Assembly (NCBI GenBank): GCA_016110215.1
Contig: JADWQD010000004.1
Span: forward strand, 1,426,001 to 1,490,000
Origin: Capronia americana
Taxonomy: Eukaryota > Ascomycota > Eurotiomycetes > Chaetothyriales > Herpotrichiellaceae
Direction: 5' to 3'
DNA length: 64,000 nucleotides
The notes beneath the pieces are model-generated. The model was not told the origin of the DNA. It saw nothing but the letters and a program-made list of their open reading frames with translations, and did no database searches. The position numbers and the translations under genes are program-made. This document shows, one piece after another, positions 33,330-43,846 of this stretch (position 1 is its first letter; the number at the start of each line of letters is the position of its first letter).

Positions 33330-33907
33330 CGTAGTATTTCAGAGGGCGGCTGTCGACGATCGTCGTTGTCGCCAACGACGGCGAAGGGTCCATGGGGTCG
33401 CGGGACACGGAAGCAGAAAGTGGACTGATCTCTGTCGAAGTGCATTGTAACGAACTGAGCGTGTTGTTAACAGTCGAGGCGTTTTGCTATCAGGCTGCGG
33501 CTGTAGCAGCTTGGGCCGCTGTACACGAAGTACACGCACGAGACTCAGGCTCATTGGTGGCGAGGTGAGGAACGCGTTGAGGCCAGTACAGAGCGTCCGA
33601 CCTCACCCCAGGTCGGGACTAAGGTGATGCCGCCCTGTGGGAGGGACGATGACGGACTAACTTGTTTGTTCGGGAGCTACGAGGGAAGGTGGCGCTCGCG
33701 CCAAGGAATCGTACCTACCGAGCTACCTACGAGGTACCACGTGCCTGTACTCAATCGATCATCCCATGGCTCGATAACTCTCGCTGTACAATGGAGCTCG
33801 AGGCCCGTCAACCGAATACATCCCATAAGATGTTACAAGCTTTATACATCCCCTTCTAAGAAGCACGATCTAAATAATGACGAAGATCGATATACAAAAT
33901 TCGAAAT
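33330..33907. promoter_or_regulatory. NLR upstream region
   Basis: Lies between the NLR start and the acidic reading frame behind the HET gene. No gene seen. Confidence 0.4.
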
Positions 33908-34420
33908 CTATAAAAGAAACCACTGTGTATCATCAGCGGTACGAGTCCCCTCGATCCTAGCGGGCGGAATGGGATGCAATTGCTCCTCGTCAAAGAATTT
34001 ATAGGGATGTTCATCTCCAGATTCAGATCCCGAATCGGGTACATCGTTGTCGAGTTGGAGGGCTGGGGCTTCGTCTTCGTCTGCTGAATCTGCATCAGAT
34101 TCGGTGTCGTCGTAATAAGTCGTCTCTTCTGAAGAGTCATCGTTGTCGCTTTCATAATCATCATCCTCGTTGTCGTCGCTGTCGACATCATCGCTGTCCT
34201 CATCGCTGCCATCGTCGTCATCGTAGTCATCGTCGTCATCCGGGCTGTCGTCGTCACTGTTTGCGGCATCGTTATTGGGTCCGTTACTAATCTCACATGT
34301 CAGTACATGAACCCCTCCCTCAGAACGGCGGAGACCAACAGAATCAAGTCCATCTGAAGGGACGAGGTTAGAAGGTGCCTGGACGGTTCGTCCCAGATGG
34401 CATACTTGTCTTCCTCGAGT
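33908..34420 (-). other. Open acidic reading frame, probable C-terminal tail of the HET protein
   Basis: A frame without stops from 34420 to the TAG at 33908-33910, 170 codons, with no ATG of its own. It reads APSNLVPSDGLDSVGLRR, then a ~75-residue run of Asp/Ser/Glu, then DEHPYKFFDEEQLHPIPP. It overlaps the end of the HET frame (stop at 34300) in another phase. A length change of 2 modulo 3 (short intron or indel, for example around 34360-34490) would join it to the HET protein. I could not find a convincing splice pair. Confidence 0.45.
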
Positions 34421-36745
34421 TTATCGAGGACAGGGGAATCCACGATTTTGGCGACCGCAATACATTCATGCCGGATCTGGCAGCCACCCCCAAGATTTGG
34501 ATTCCTCACCGTCGTGACGATCGCATCTATCGTCGACTTATTCACCCTCCCAGGTTGGAAGACCTGTTCGAGCCACAACTCGGGCTCCGGTCCCGTCCGT
34601 GAGAGCTCGGCCAACGGAATACCCGCCGTACCTCTGACGTGGAGCGAAAGCGGTTTCTCCAAGAGGATTGCATATTTGGTTCCCGCGGTCCATGTAAATG
34701 TCTGCGACGGGAAGCTCAGATCTCTCGGAGTGACTTCGACGCAGACCCTCCCGGCTGTGGGATCGGTCACAGTGATGGCCAGGGCGGATGATGTTGCGCT
34801 CCACGTCGACGGCGTCTCAATGATAATCCCCGGGGCAGTGAATGACAGACCGCGACCGTCGTCGTCGAGGTTGCAATATCCCTGATCCACTTCCTTCACA
34901 AAGCCGCCCGGCGGGCTGCTTAGGAAGGTGGCTGGTGCCCACCGGAGCCCTTCGATCGTCAATCGCCGATGAGCATTGAAAAGAGCTCCCCAGTGGCATT
35001 CGCGGATGGTCCGCCAGAAGATTTCCATTCGTCTGTCTGCAAGATCCATGTCAGTGACCTCTTTCTCGCCGAGGCCCTTCTCGTTCTTTAACTCTGTCTC
35101 TGCGTTCAGAAATGGGTCTATGTCGAGGCGCAATAACGTGGCGATGCACAGCATCTCGTCGCTCTTCTTTGACGTGGATCGTGATGCTACTTCGGCTGCC
35201 AAAGGCGGGAGAGGATCTGCCAAGGAGCTGCCAGACCACGATTTGTCTCGGTAGAACTCTGCTTCAATGCTAACATGGTCAACTGTTCTGTCCGCGTATT
35301 GAATCAAACGCTTCCGAGCCATGATGCATTCCTGGTACGTCCAGAGTCGGCGATTCCAGTTGTTGAGGTGCTGGGCTATTCGTCCTTCGGGTCCTTTCGC
35401 GGTCGCCGCTGTCTTACGCAATGAACAAAGAACGAGCACAGAGCAAGAGCTCTCGTAGATTCGCCACATGTCCCGGATGCACTTCTTGCGCAGTTCTTTA
35501 TTCTCCTTCTGGACTGGAACACATAGGCTGTCGATCCAGAAATGCGACGGTCTTCCCACCGGCATCTTGTGGTTTCCGGCGGCTGACTCGACCGAGTTTT
35601 GCAAGGCTTCTAGCTGACATACGTAGATTGCATTATCATTCTGGTTTCCAAGGCCATCACTCCATCTGAGAAATGAGTTAAATCCATGTCCGTAGCTATG
35701 TGGATTTTGGGCTTATAACTTACACATGGGAGATGGCCATGAATGGGGGCATTCCGACTTTCTTCCTGTTGACTTTGGCGGCCTCTAGTTCGAGCTTCTT
35801 GCTTTCAAGATTCCATCTGAACACAGGAATATCGCCAGCCTTGATGATCGACGTCAACCGATCGATGTCTGCACTTCGGAAGCCCCCGCATTCGCCATCA
35901 CAACCGTGTGCGTGAAACTGACGGTACGATTTCTGGTCGATGTTGCGTCCACGGCATTCAAACTGGGTACAGTCTTCATGGGAGAGGGCCCTGTCTCTCT
36001 CATCCTGGGAGCCGAGAACCTCTGTATTCGTCATCTTGGAGAGGTAATACTGCTCGTAGATGGTTACGCCATCATCAGAGACCATTCGATGCACATCCTG
36101 CGGACACCACCTTTTGGCCAGCATTCTCTGTTCGAGTACCATGGATCTTCCCCAGCGACTACCGGTGCTTCGAATATCACAGCCACTGATCATGGCCAAT
36201 GTGAGTGCATGTCCGAGCGCGATAATGGACATCCATACTCTCTGGGGCAAGGGGGACCTGGCGACGAGCTGCGCACGCATACCAGCTTGCAAGCCTTGTC
36301 CACCACCTCTGGGCAAGCAGGAGTCATCCACAAAGTCCCTTACGGTCCCGAGAATCAAGGCAGCCTGTATGACTGTAGCAGTGCGAATGCTATTGATGCC
36401 CCGTCTCTTTTCTGCAACCTCTTTCCATTCCTGGAGCATCTGCGGAAGACGCTTTGTGGTCACATACTGACAGTCGTCAGTGAGAAAGTCGCTGTGTTGA
36501 GCAGACACGCCGCAAATGGAAAGAAACTCAATCACGCAACCGAAGAAGAGCCATCCCTGGAAGAAGTCGCGCACTTCTTCCACCGACCGAACCTTTTGAA
36601 AGTCTCGGGAATTCAGGTCGTCGGACGACCAACCTCGCCTTGCAGGATAGCCCAAGAAGCCTTTGGGACCCGTAGCATAGGGCGTGGTTGTGAAGTTGCG
36701 GACTTTGATATGCCCCTTCCCAGGTGGGAGTTGACAATGTTCCAT
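34300..36745 (-). CDS. HET-domain (heterokaryon incompatibility) protein
   Basis: Exons on the minus strand 36745-35724 and 35665-34300 give 795 aa. The 58-nt intron splits the Val codon of the HET signature, giving MPPFMAISHVWSDGLGNQN; the second block HFWIDSLCVPV and the third WNRRLWTYQEC follow at the normal spacing. The ~335 residues before the HET block are helical with Cys/His-rich spots (CQDVHRM-like, CTQFECRGRNI) and not recognised. I chose the ATG at 36745; the frame is open further up but without an ATG. HET proteins trigger programmed cell death after non-self fusion, often as partners of NLRs. The C-terminus is uncertain because of the acidic frame at 33908-34420. Confidence 0.88.
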
Positions 36746-37272
36746 ATTGCGTATCGGTCCGACAGCAATACCTAATAACCATTCCAAACCTCAAGGAGAC
36801 TCGCCGTAGGAAAGGCCTGATCAACCTTAGCAGATTGGGTGAGGGGCTGGCGTTTGATGCGTTGGCTTCACTTTTCCTGTTTGGCGCAAGACTCGCGCTC
36901 GAGAGGGAGCCAGCTCAAAATGAAACAGTGGCATGTGCAAGTTCTTGACCGTTAGTCAGGGAGTGGCTCACCTACCTTACGCCCTTATACATAGTACACA
37001 CTGACTGGTCGCTTATTCTAAATGCAACCACGAAACATTCCAGAGGGTCGATATGAATAGACATTAAGTTAATGACGACGCAGTCATCGGTGGGTGGTTC
37101 TAAAAGCGGCAACGCGGGGTGAGCCGGACGTGAGAGCCTCACCCCAGATTTTACGAGATCAACTCCGAGTCTGCCTTTAGAACACATTGTTGATTGCTAT
37201 CCCTTGTCAAGTCTCACTTCACTACCTGCGCCAGGTCGGTCAGACTGGGGCATACGGTGGGCCGCGGCGGCA
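36746..37272. promoter_or_regulatory. Divergent intergenic region between HET and RidA genes
   Basis: Probably carries both promoters. No gene seen. Confidence 0.4.
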
Positions 37273-37841
37273 ATGGCGAACATAGAAAGCGTCTTCACAG
37301 CCAAGGGCATTCCGCGTTCGTGGCATCTACCCAAAGAAACTGCTGACCGCAACTGACCTGATCACCACCGCCGCCGCTCAGCCATTGGACCATATGTGCG
37401 TTCTCACAGGGCCCTCAATTCCATGATCAATAGCTCCCAGAATTGACTCTGTGAAAGTCTCAAGCCATCAAAGCCAATGGGTTCATCTTCGTCTCCGGCC
37501 AAATGCCGGCAACATTCGAAGACGGCAAGATCAAGTTGACCGAAGGCAGCGTTGCAGATAAAGCTCACTCCCTGTGTCGCAATGCTTCAGTCGTCCTCGA
37601 AGCAGCGGGGTCGAGTTTGGCGAAGGTAGTGAAGGTCACGGTACGTTAATAGCGAGCGGAGGAAGAAGTGCGAACAGCTACTAAGACAATACAGGTCTTC
37701 TTCGCAGATCTGGACGACTTCAAAGATTTCAACGACATCTATGCGCAATACTTCCCGCAGAAACCGGCGAGGAGTGCCATTGAGGCAAAGAGATTACCCG
37801 CGGGCGTGACATTAGAGATGGAACTGATTGCCGTGGAATGA
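37273..37841 (+). CDS. RidA/YjgF/YER057c family protein (2-iminobutanoate deaminase-like)
   Basis: Four exons, 37273-37315, 37382-37395 (14 nt), 37458-37640 and 37695-37841, give 128 aa, the exact family length. Joined product: MANIESVFTAKGIPP, then IGPYSQAIKANGFIFVSGQ, the family signature, then VTVFFADLDDF and a C-terminal PARSAIEAKRLPAGVTLEME, with the conserved Arg. RidA proteins hydrolyse reactive enamine/imine intermediates made by PLP dehydratases such as threonine dehydratase, in cytosol or mitochondria. The tiny second exon hides the gene from simple ORF searches. The first donor (GTTCGT) is not consensus, so exon 1 is slightly less sure. Confidence 0.88.
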
Positions 37842-37932
37842 GCGGGAATGGACCTCCATACATGCCCTAATGGACTGCAAGGTCCAGAACTGCGCCCTTC
37901 ACAATCCATTCTTTTGAGCCGAGTCTCTCATT

Positions 37933-38678
37933 TCAAGCAGCAAGCTTCACAATACCGTCATTCTCGACGACCTTCTCCTTGGGCGAATGGACACAGGCTC
38001 TGACTAACGCCTTTGCCAATTGCGACACCGGGACAACAGGAGTCACGAGTCCCGCAATCTGTGTGAGCAGCACGCTCGCATCAGGAGTCACGCCGCCCGG
38101 TCGAAGTACAATCGCCTCAAAGACATCCGGATTCGCGGCAGCGATGTCCAGCAATCCCCGCTCAGCAGCACCCTTCAGTTTCCTCGTGTCGGCAAACACC
38201 CAAAGTTTCTTGTCTTGATCCCACTCTGCGCCTCTGCCGCTGCAGAAGACGAAGCGGAACTTCTCCCCTGTCTCCTTCAAACCAGGACATATACCTTTCA
38301 CGAATGCGTTTGCTGCGGCCAACGGGAACGCGACCCCGACTTTCGATGCGGTCTCCAGGTTTGGAAAGTCTTCCACTTTACCGCCAAGACACCTGTGCCT
38401 ATCGTTAACGTCTGCAGGATTCATCCTCGAGTAATGTGTAGCCTGGATCATCCTCACCAGATGCAACCATTCGCCCTTCGTAATTGCTCAATCAGCCCCG
38501 GTCGGTACATCTCGAAATCATGGTGAAAGATGACTTGGACTTTAGGGCTGTGGCTGACACTCGCATCGATTTCGCGCCGGGTGAGGACGATAACGGACGA
38601 GATAGTTGGGTTTGCGATACATTGCGCAACGACTTCTCTACCTACAAAGCCGGTTGCACCAGTGACGATGACTTTCAT
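37933..38678 (-). CDS. NAD(P)-binding, NmrA/epimerase-like protein
   Basis: Exons on the minus strand 38678-38458 and 38392-37933 give 226 aa; intron 65 nt. MKVIVTGATGFVGREVV is the Rossmann motif of extended/atypical SDRs; VLTRREI follows strand 2, and CIWCLGGK spans the splice. RFVFCSGRGAEWDQ and AIVLRPGGV resemble the active-site strand and C-terminal part of NAD(P)-binding HTATIP2/YwnB-like proteins. No clear YxxxK triad, so catalysis is not certain. Convergent with the RidA gene, 91 nt apart. Confidence 0.85.
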
Positions 38679-40512
38679 TTCGGCGAGAAGGGTGAGAGAG
38701 GCGTGCACTCTGTGTTTGAATGTCGTTCCGTGTTGTCCGAAGCAGGGTCACTTCAGAGCAAGGAGGAATAAGATCGAGGCGGGCAGGCGGGCAGGCAAGC
38801 AAGGGGGTCACCTTCAGACCACGAAAGAAATAAGATCTGAAGAGAAAGATCAGGTAATTAAAGACTATATTAAAGTAACCCGTCAAAAGAGCAATGAGCG
38901 AGTAGATAAATTTAATTCTTTATTCTTGTCTTAAACTGCTCCATAAATACACATGACATGACAGAGACAGAAGCAGCCTCACCCACTCAGTCTTCAAATC
39001 CACTAATGTTGCAATCTTTCGATGCTAGAGGAGATCAATGTAAATCCCCATCCTTGAGAGTAGGTACTTACTTCGGTACATAGGATGTCAGAAATCGCCC
39101 CCATCCCATTCCGATAGAAACGCGCTTGATAGGCGGACCCCGGACCCCGGACCACGGGACCACGGAGCTCCACATCCCTGTTCTAGGATAGGATAGCCTT
39201 CAACCCGGGTATATCTGCCTGTCTACTTACTCGTACTGTACCACAACTGGTCTGCATTCTACATATGGTGGAATATAATCCCGCGCGGCCCTTGTGTACA
39301 TATTACACGCCAAAGACTTTCCGTTGAATATTCCAGTTATACTACAGTGATCAAGTCAAGCAGATAATCAATTATCCTGATCATGTCTGCTATCCTATTA
39401 AAAAAGGATAATGTACTCAGCCCGCCTGGACGGGCACCTCGCAGGCCCGCGTCCCGGACCTCCCTCCCAGCGCTACGAGTACGAGGAGCGTATATCCTCT
39501 TGATACTATGTACCTACCTAGGTATGTACGAGGCACATGTTAGAATACTAACCCGTACCTGCACTTGTACAGGGTAGAACAAGGCAAATGATACGGCATG
39601 CAGGCCGGCATGCAACTCGAGGAGATACTGATATGTACGTAACCTCAACGTACATAGTAACGGCGCAGGCGTTCCTCATCTTCAGCCAATGTAGCCGACC
39701 GAGTAGGACAATGTACAGGCCAGTATCAAATGATCGCCAATGCCGCTGCTGTAGGTATTTATGTAGAACGGACCACAACCCCCAAGGCGGTCTTGTACGT
39801 TTTGCGCACGCCCAAGGGACACAGGTACCTCGTACGCCCTACATATCTACCCATGTGCAGCCAGAGCGATTTGCAGCGGCCAGGAGGGATGTCAACAGTC
39901 GCGACGAACGAGGATGGGCGGCTGGCGGCTGCGGAGCTCGCCTACTAGGTAGTCAAGTTGGTCGTGCCCCGGTCTCGTCACGGGCCGTTCTGTGGCCGGG
40001 ATTCCTAAGTAAGTAGTAGACTTGGAGCGACAGATGTAGAGTTGCATTCGTAGGGTAGGATAAGTCTAGATGCTGTGTTGTTGCTATTCGAGTTTGCAAG
40101 GCAGCAAATCGTAGCAGTCAGCTAGCTACCATCCTCCGCAGGAGGACGGAAGGGGACGACGCCCCGTTCGGCTGGTGCGCCCGAGACAGCAGCGATGCCG
40201 GGCTGCAAAGAATACGAGAAGATAATCAATCCTTCCTCCTGCGCCCGACTTTGCTGTACTTATATCGCCAGCCACCTGGATTGCGGACCTCTGGTGCATC
40301 GCGGGGAGGCGGGATCGGGCGCGTCTCTGCTTAATCACATTGCGTTTGGCTGTGGCACCAATCCTGTCCCTGGGATCGCCATGCAGGTCGCGAGACGGTC
40401 ACCTCATGTACGGAGTAGCGGAGCTCCTTAAAGATAGCCGTGAGCCCACGGTTCTCGCACCACTCTGGGGTCGTGGCATCGATTGTCGGCTCTCTGCTGC
40501 GGCAACTATCGC
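38679..40512. other. Large intergenic region, no gene seen
   Basis: About 1.8 kb with many stops. Purine-rich 38760-38930, CCCCGGACCCCGGACC repeat near 39133, then TACCTACCTAGGTATG-like low-complexity sequence near 39500. Small ORFs give Cys/Arg-rich peptides unlike known proteins. Confidence 0.5.
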
Positions 40513-42038
40513 ATGGATCCTGTGAGTATAGCGAAGATAGCGCGCGAAGCGGCCGATGCTGCCTACACGGTCGGCCAGGTAATGTTCGAACTATGGCAAG
40601 GGAACGGTGAGGCTGGCCGAGACTATGAGACCTTCAGCCGCGACGTCAATCAGCTTGGGCACTGCTGCGTGATGGTGTCTGGCTTTCTCCTCGATCCCAG
40701 CCGCGCCTTCTCAGAGCACATCTTGCGGCCGCTGCACCGGATCCTTCATGACATAATGACCATACTGGTCGACCTGCGACATGCCCTTGATCCGTTTTGC
40801 GACGGGGTGGGACGCCACGCAAAGGTCATCGGAGTTAAACTCTTCAGACTTGTCACGACCCCCGAACACGAACGACGCAAGCGGCTTCAGAAATTTCCGC
40901 AGCGACGCTCGGTCGGGCTTCAGCGTAGCCAGATCAGATATGCAACCAGCATCCTCAACCTCATGATTGCTGTTGCCCAGTGCGCGAGCCCTTTCCCGCT
41001 CTTTCTCCGTCCCCTAACGTGGTCGGCAGACACCCGCAAACCCGCGAGTACGAACGTCGCCCGTCGTCACTGTTCAACACTGAAGATTCTCTGCTTCGTG
41101 AAGTCCACAGAGCGAAACGGGCCGTTGAGACCATGGAGCAAAAACCGGAAGGCTGGCCGGTCACAGCGACATGCTGGATCCATGCACTGCCCTCGCGGCC
41201 GGATGGACACCGAAGCCCGTTAGATATCCTTGCAGACCAGTGGACAACACCTGAGTCGCGACGGCCAAGAGGGGTCCCCAAGGACGGGGAAAACATAAGG
41301 GCAATTCGTGATCTGGAACGATCGACTGCCGACTTGCAGCAACAAATCACCCGGCTGGAGGACGAGGTAAATAAGTATCGAAGAGGCCGCCAGGAAGACC
41401 AAGAGATAATTGCACGTCTCCAAGCTGAGTGCGCAAGCGAGCAAGAGGCCAGAAAACAACAGCGTCGCCGTGACGCTGCTGTCCTGAGGAGACTGCAGAA
41501 AGAAATCGACACCCTTACTCAAGCACACGAGGCTCAGGATGCAGATATGCAGTGTCTGCAAAAAGACTGTGCAAGGTTAAGGGGGGAGAGAGATGTCGCC
41601 AGAACGGACAAGGTGGCCCTGCAGAGGTACGTATCTCAGGTGGAAGAGGCGAGAGACCGAGCCACGAGACAGCTCAAGCAACTTCAGACGAAGGTGATGC
41701 CACCAAACAGCTATAGGCATCCCACAACAAGAAAGGAGCACTGCCGATTTTCAGGATCAAGTACGTCGAGTGGGACCTATGTGGAACTCTCAGACAGCTT
41801 GAATCCCAGGAGCTCGAGAGGAAACAGTTCAAGAGGGAGCTCCAAAGACCGCAGCAGTGGAAGCCTCACAAATGACCCCGAAGAAAGCTTGAGCGGCGAC
41901 GATGGAAGAGAGAGCTTCAGAAATAGCCCGAGAGAAAACTCGAGATATCGTGGCAGAGAGCGTTCCACAAATTCTTGGGGAGGGAATCCTAGATATGATC
42001 AAATGGAAAACTCCAGAGACGGCCGTACCGGACGATGA
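40513..42038 (+). CDS. Coiled-coil protein with N-terminal helical domain (HeLo/STAND-N-terminal-like?)
   Basis: Exons 40513-40979 and 41030-42038 (50-nt intron with CTAAC branch site) give 491 aa. The start MDPVSIAKIAREAADAAYTV and the next ~150 residues form amphipathic helices like the N-terminal domains of fungal STAND/NLR and SesA/HeLo-type proteins; I do not recognise the exact family. Residues ~260-405 form a long heptad-rich coiled coil (DLERSTADLQQQITRLEDEV and following), then a Ser/Arg/Asn-rich low-complexity tail. No NTPase or catalytic motif is seen. A different frame (41902-42144) also stays open at the end, so the C-terminus could be spliced otherwise. Function unknown; being near the NLR and HET genes may be relevant. 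Confidence 0.65.
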
Positions 42039-42144
42039 ATCAGGTCCTGAAGGTGATGCAATGTATCACAGGCAGACGGTTTATAGTCGCCGAGGAGGCA
42101 AATGTTTCGATAGACAGGCTCGACGCCTTCCTTTGTTCAGGTAG

Positions 42145-42492
42145 GAGCAACGCGAAAGCTGAGTTATCGGCACATGTGAAAACAGGCAGGGGAGCGTTAT
42201 TCGTGCCCTAGAATGATTGCTCCATCAGCTGGGAATTGAGGCACATTCTTGTTGTTCGATCAGTGCGGCCCTGCATCTAGATCACCATGCCTTGTTTCTT
42301 TAGAAGTCCGAACATGTATTCAAGTGTGGCTCTGATAAAGCGCTCTGCCCGTGAGATCAGCCAGAAAACCCCGACGCCACCTCTAGGCTTACCATCATTT
42401 GGTCCGCAATGCAATGAAATTCTTGGTGTGGCATAATTTCGTCTGATCATAAACGCCATGCTCAATCTCTATGGAGGGCCTCCAGCTGTAGA
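42145..42492. other. Convergent intergenic region
   Basis: Between the coiled-coil gene and the 3' end of ubc12. No gene seen. Confidence 0.5.
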
Positions 42493-43223
42493 TCATCGCA
42501 AGACTCGATCGTAGGTCTGCCCCTTCACCGCACCCCCACCCATGGCTGTTCGTGCGTTGCGGCGGAATCCTTCTCTGTTGTTCCTTAGATCTTCGGCCGC
42601 CTCCTTGTTGAGCGGGTCAGAAGCGTTGGGCTCGAGGAAGAGGAACTGTGCCCCGTCATTAGCACACCCATCGTCCCGAAAGCCATCCCTGATCATCATC
42701 GTATGGCGTACCTGCATGCCGACTATCACAGCATTTAAATTGAGCACGGGCTTCCAATCCTCTCTCAAGATGTTCAAACACACATTCCCCTCCAAATCAA
42801 TGTTCGGGTGATATATCTTTTGCGTGCATTTGACCTTAGGAGGATCGTGGGGAAAGTTCTGGTTGATCGCAAAGGTGAAGACGAAGCTACCGCCTTTGTA
42901 CATGCCTTCGTCGGGTTCTATGGTGAGCTGGAAGTTGAGGATGTCATCGGGGTCGGGGAATGTAGTCCTCATGGTGTTTCCGAGGGAGAGTTCACTGAGA
43001 TCTGAGAGAAAGCGGCGTCAGATGTCCTGGTTGCTCGTCCACTGTATTCTTGGTCTGTTGCTCACCTTTCTGCACTCGTAATTGAGCCGCTGTGACCTTC
43101 TTCTTCTTCTGTGTCGCTCCTTGTGCCTGCTCATCCTTCTGTTGCTGTTGTTTCTTCACCACGACGTCAGCTCAGTATGACAAATGCCCCGGATCCCCCT
43201 ACCATTGACCATATTTTCATCAT
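42493..43223 (-). CDS. ubc12: NEDD8-conjugating enzyme E2 (Ubc12)
   Basis: Exons on the minus strand 43223-43203, 43153-43066, 43001-42712 and 42645-42493 give 183 aa. The first exon has seven codons (MMKIWSM) and joins a Gln/Lys-rich linker; MMKIWSMK is the extension that docks the NEDD8 E1 and DCN1. The UBC fold follows, with HPNIDLEGNVCLNILREDW, catalytic Cys at ~111, and FLEPNASDPLNKEAAEDL at the end. The enzyme passes NEDD8/Rub1 to cullins in nucleus and cytosol. All four introns-exons keep frame and family spacing. Confidence 0.96.
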
Positions 43224-43846
43224 CTTGCCGGCCGGTTGTCACCACCCCGGTGACGTGGTCTCGTCGTGAAAGTTCGAATTTGAGGAGGCGATTCTAATGG
43301 TACGAGGAGATAGCTAATGAGGGATAACTTTGGTTGTTCGGGTGTGTTGAGGGAGTGCAAACGGAGTAGGGCGCGGGCGCAGCCTGATGGTTGCCGCAAG
43401 GCTCCTCAAAGGTGAATCGAGCCTGAGACGACGAAGAAAGACGAGAGTGTTGGGCACGCGTGCAGTCCTAAGCAGCTAGAAGGGCAGTCGGCGTCCTTGC
43501 GAATTCCACCGAAGAAAAGATAATTGAAGTTTATGTTTGGTTCGCCTTCGGGTGGTACAGAGTAATATTGAATGTCTGTCTGCCTCGCATGACGCCACTG
43601 GCAGGTGGCAGCCGCGGCTTTATCGGCGAGTGGCCCGATGTGGCAGAGGTACATTGTCACATTGTCCATTTAACTGCTTTGTTCCTCACCTCTCTACCTA
43701 GGGAATCTTTGGCATCCTTTCCCAACCGGTAACCAACACGTATTTTGTACGCCCAACTTGCAATGCGTTGTGATGTACCTTGGTAACGCCTTGAAAATCT
43801 GACCGGCCCAAACCCAACCATGCAATGCAGCACATCCCGGGGCGAA
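43224..43846. promoter_or_regulatory. ubc12 upstream region
   Basis: Promoter of ubc12 and 3' flank of the chitin synthase. No gene seen. Confidence 0.45.

Noticed and set aside
33856..34296. 146-aa Met/Thr-rich minus-strand ORF
   Set aside because: It is the out-of-phase reading of the Asp-rich frame; the GAC/GAT codon run read one base off gives Met/Thr repeats.
35906..36775. 289-aa plus-strand ORF over the HET gene
   Set aside because: Antisense to the HET exon with confirmed signature; no recognisable domain.
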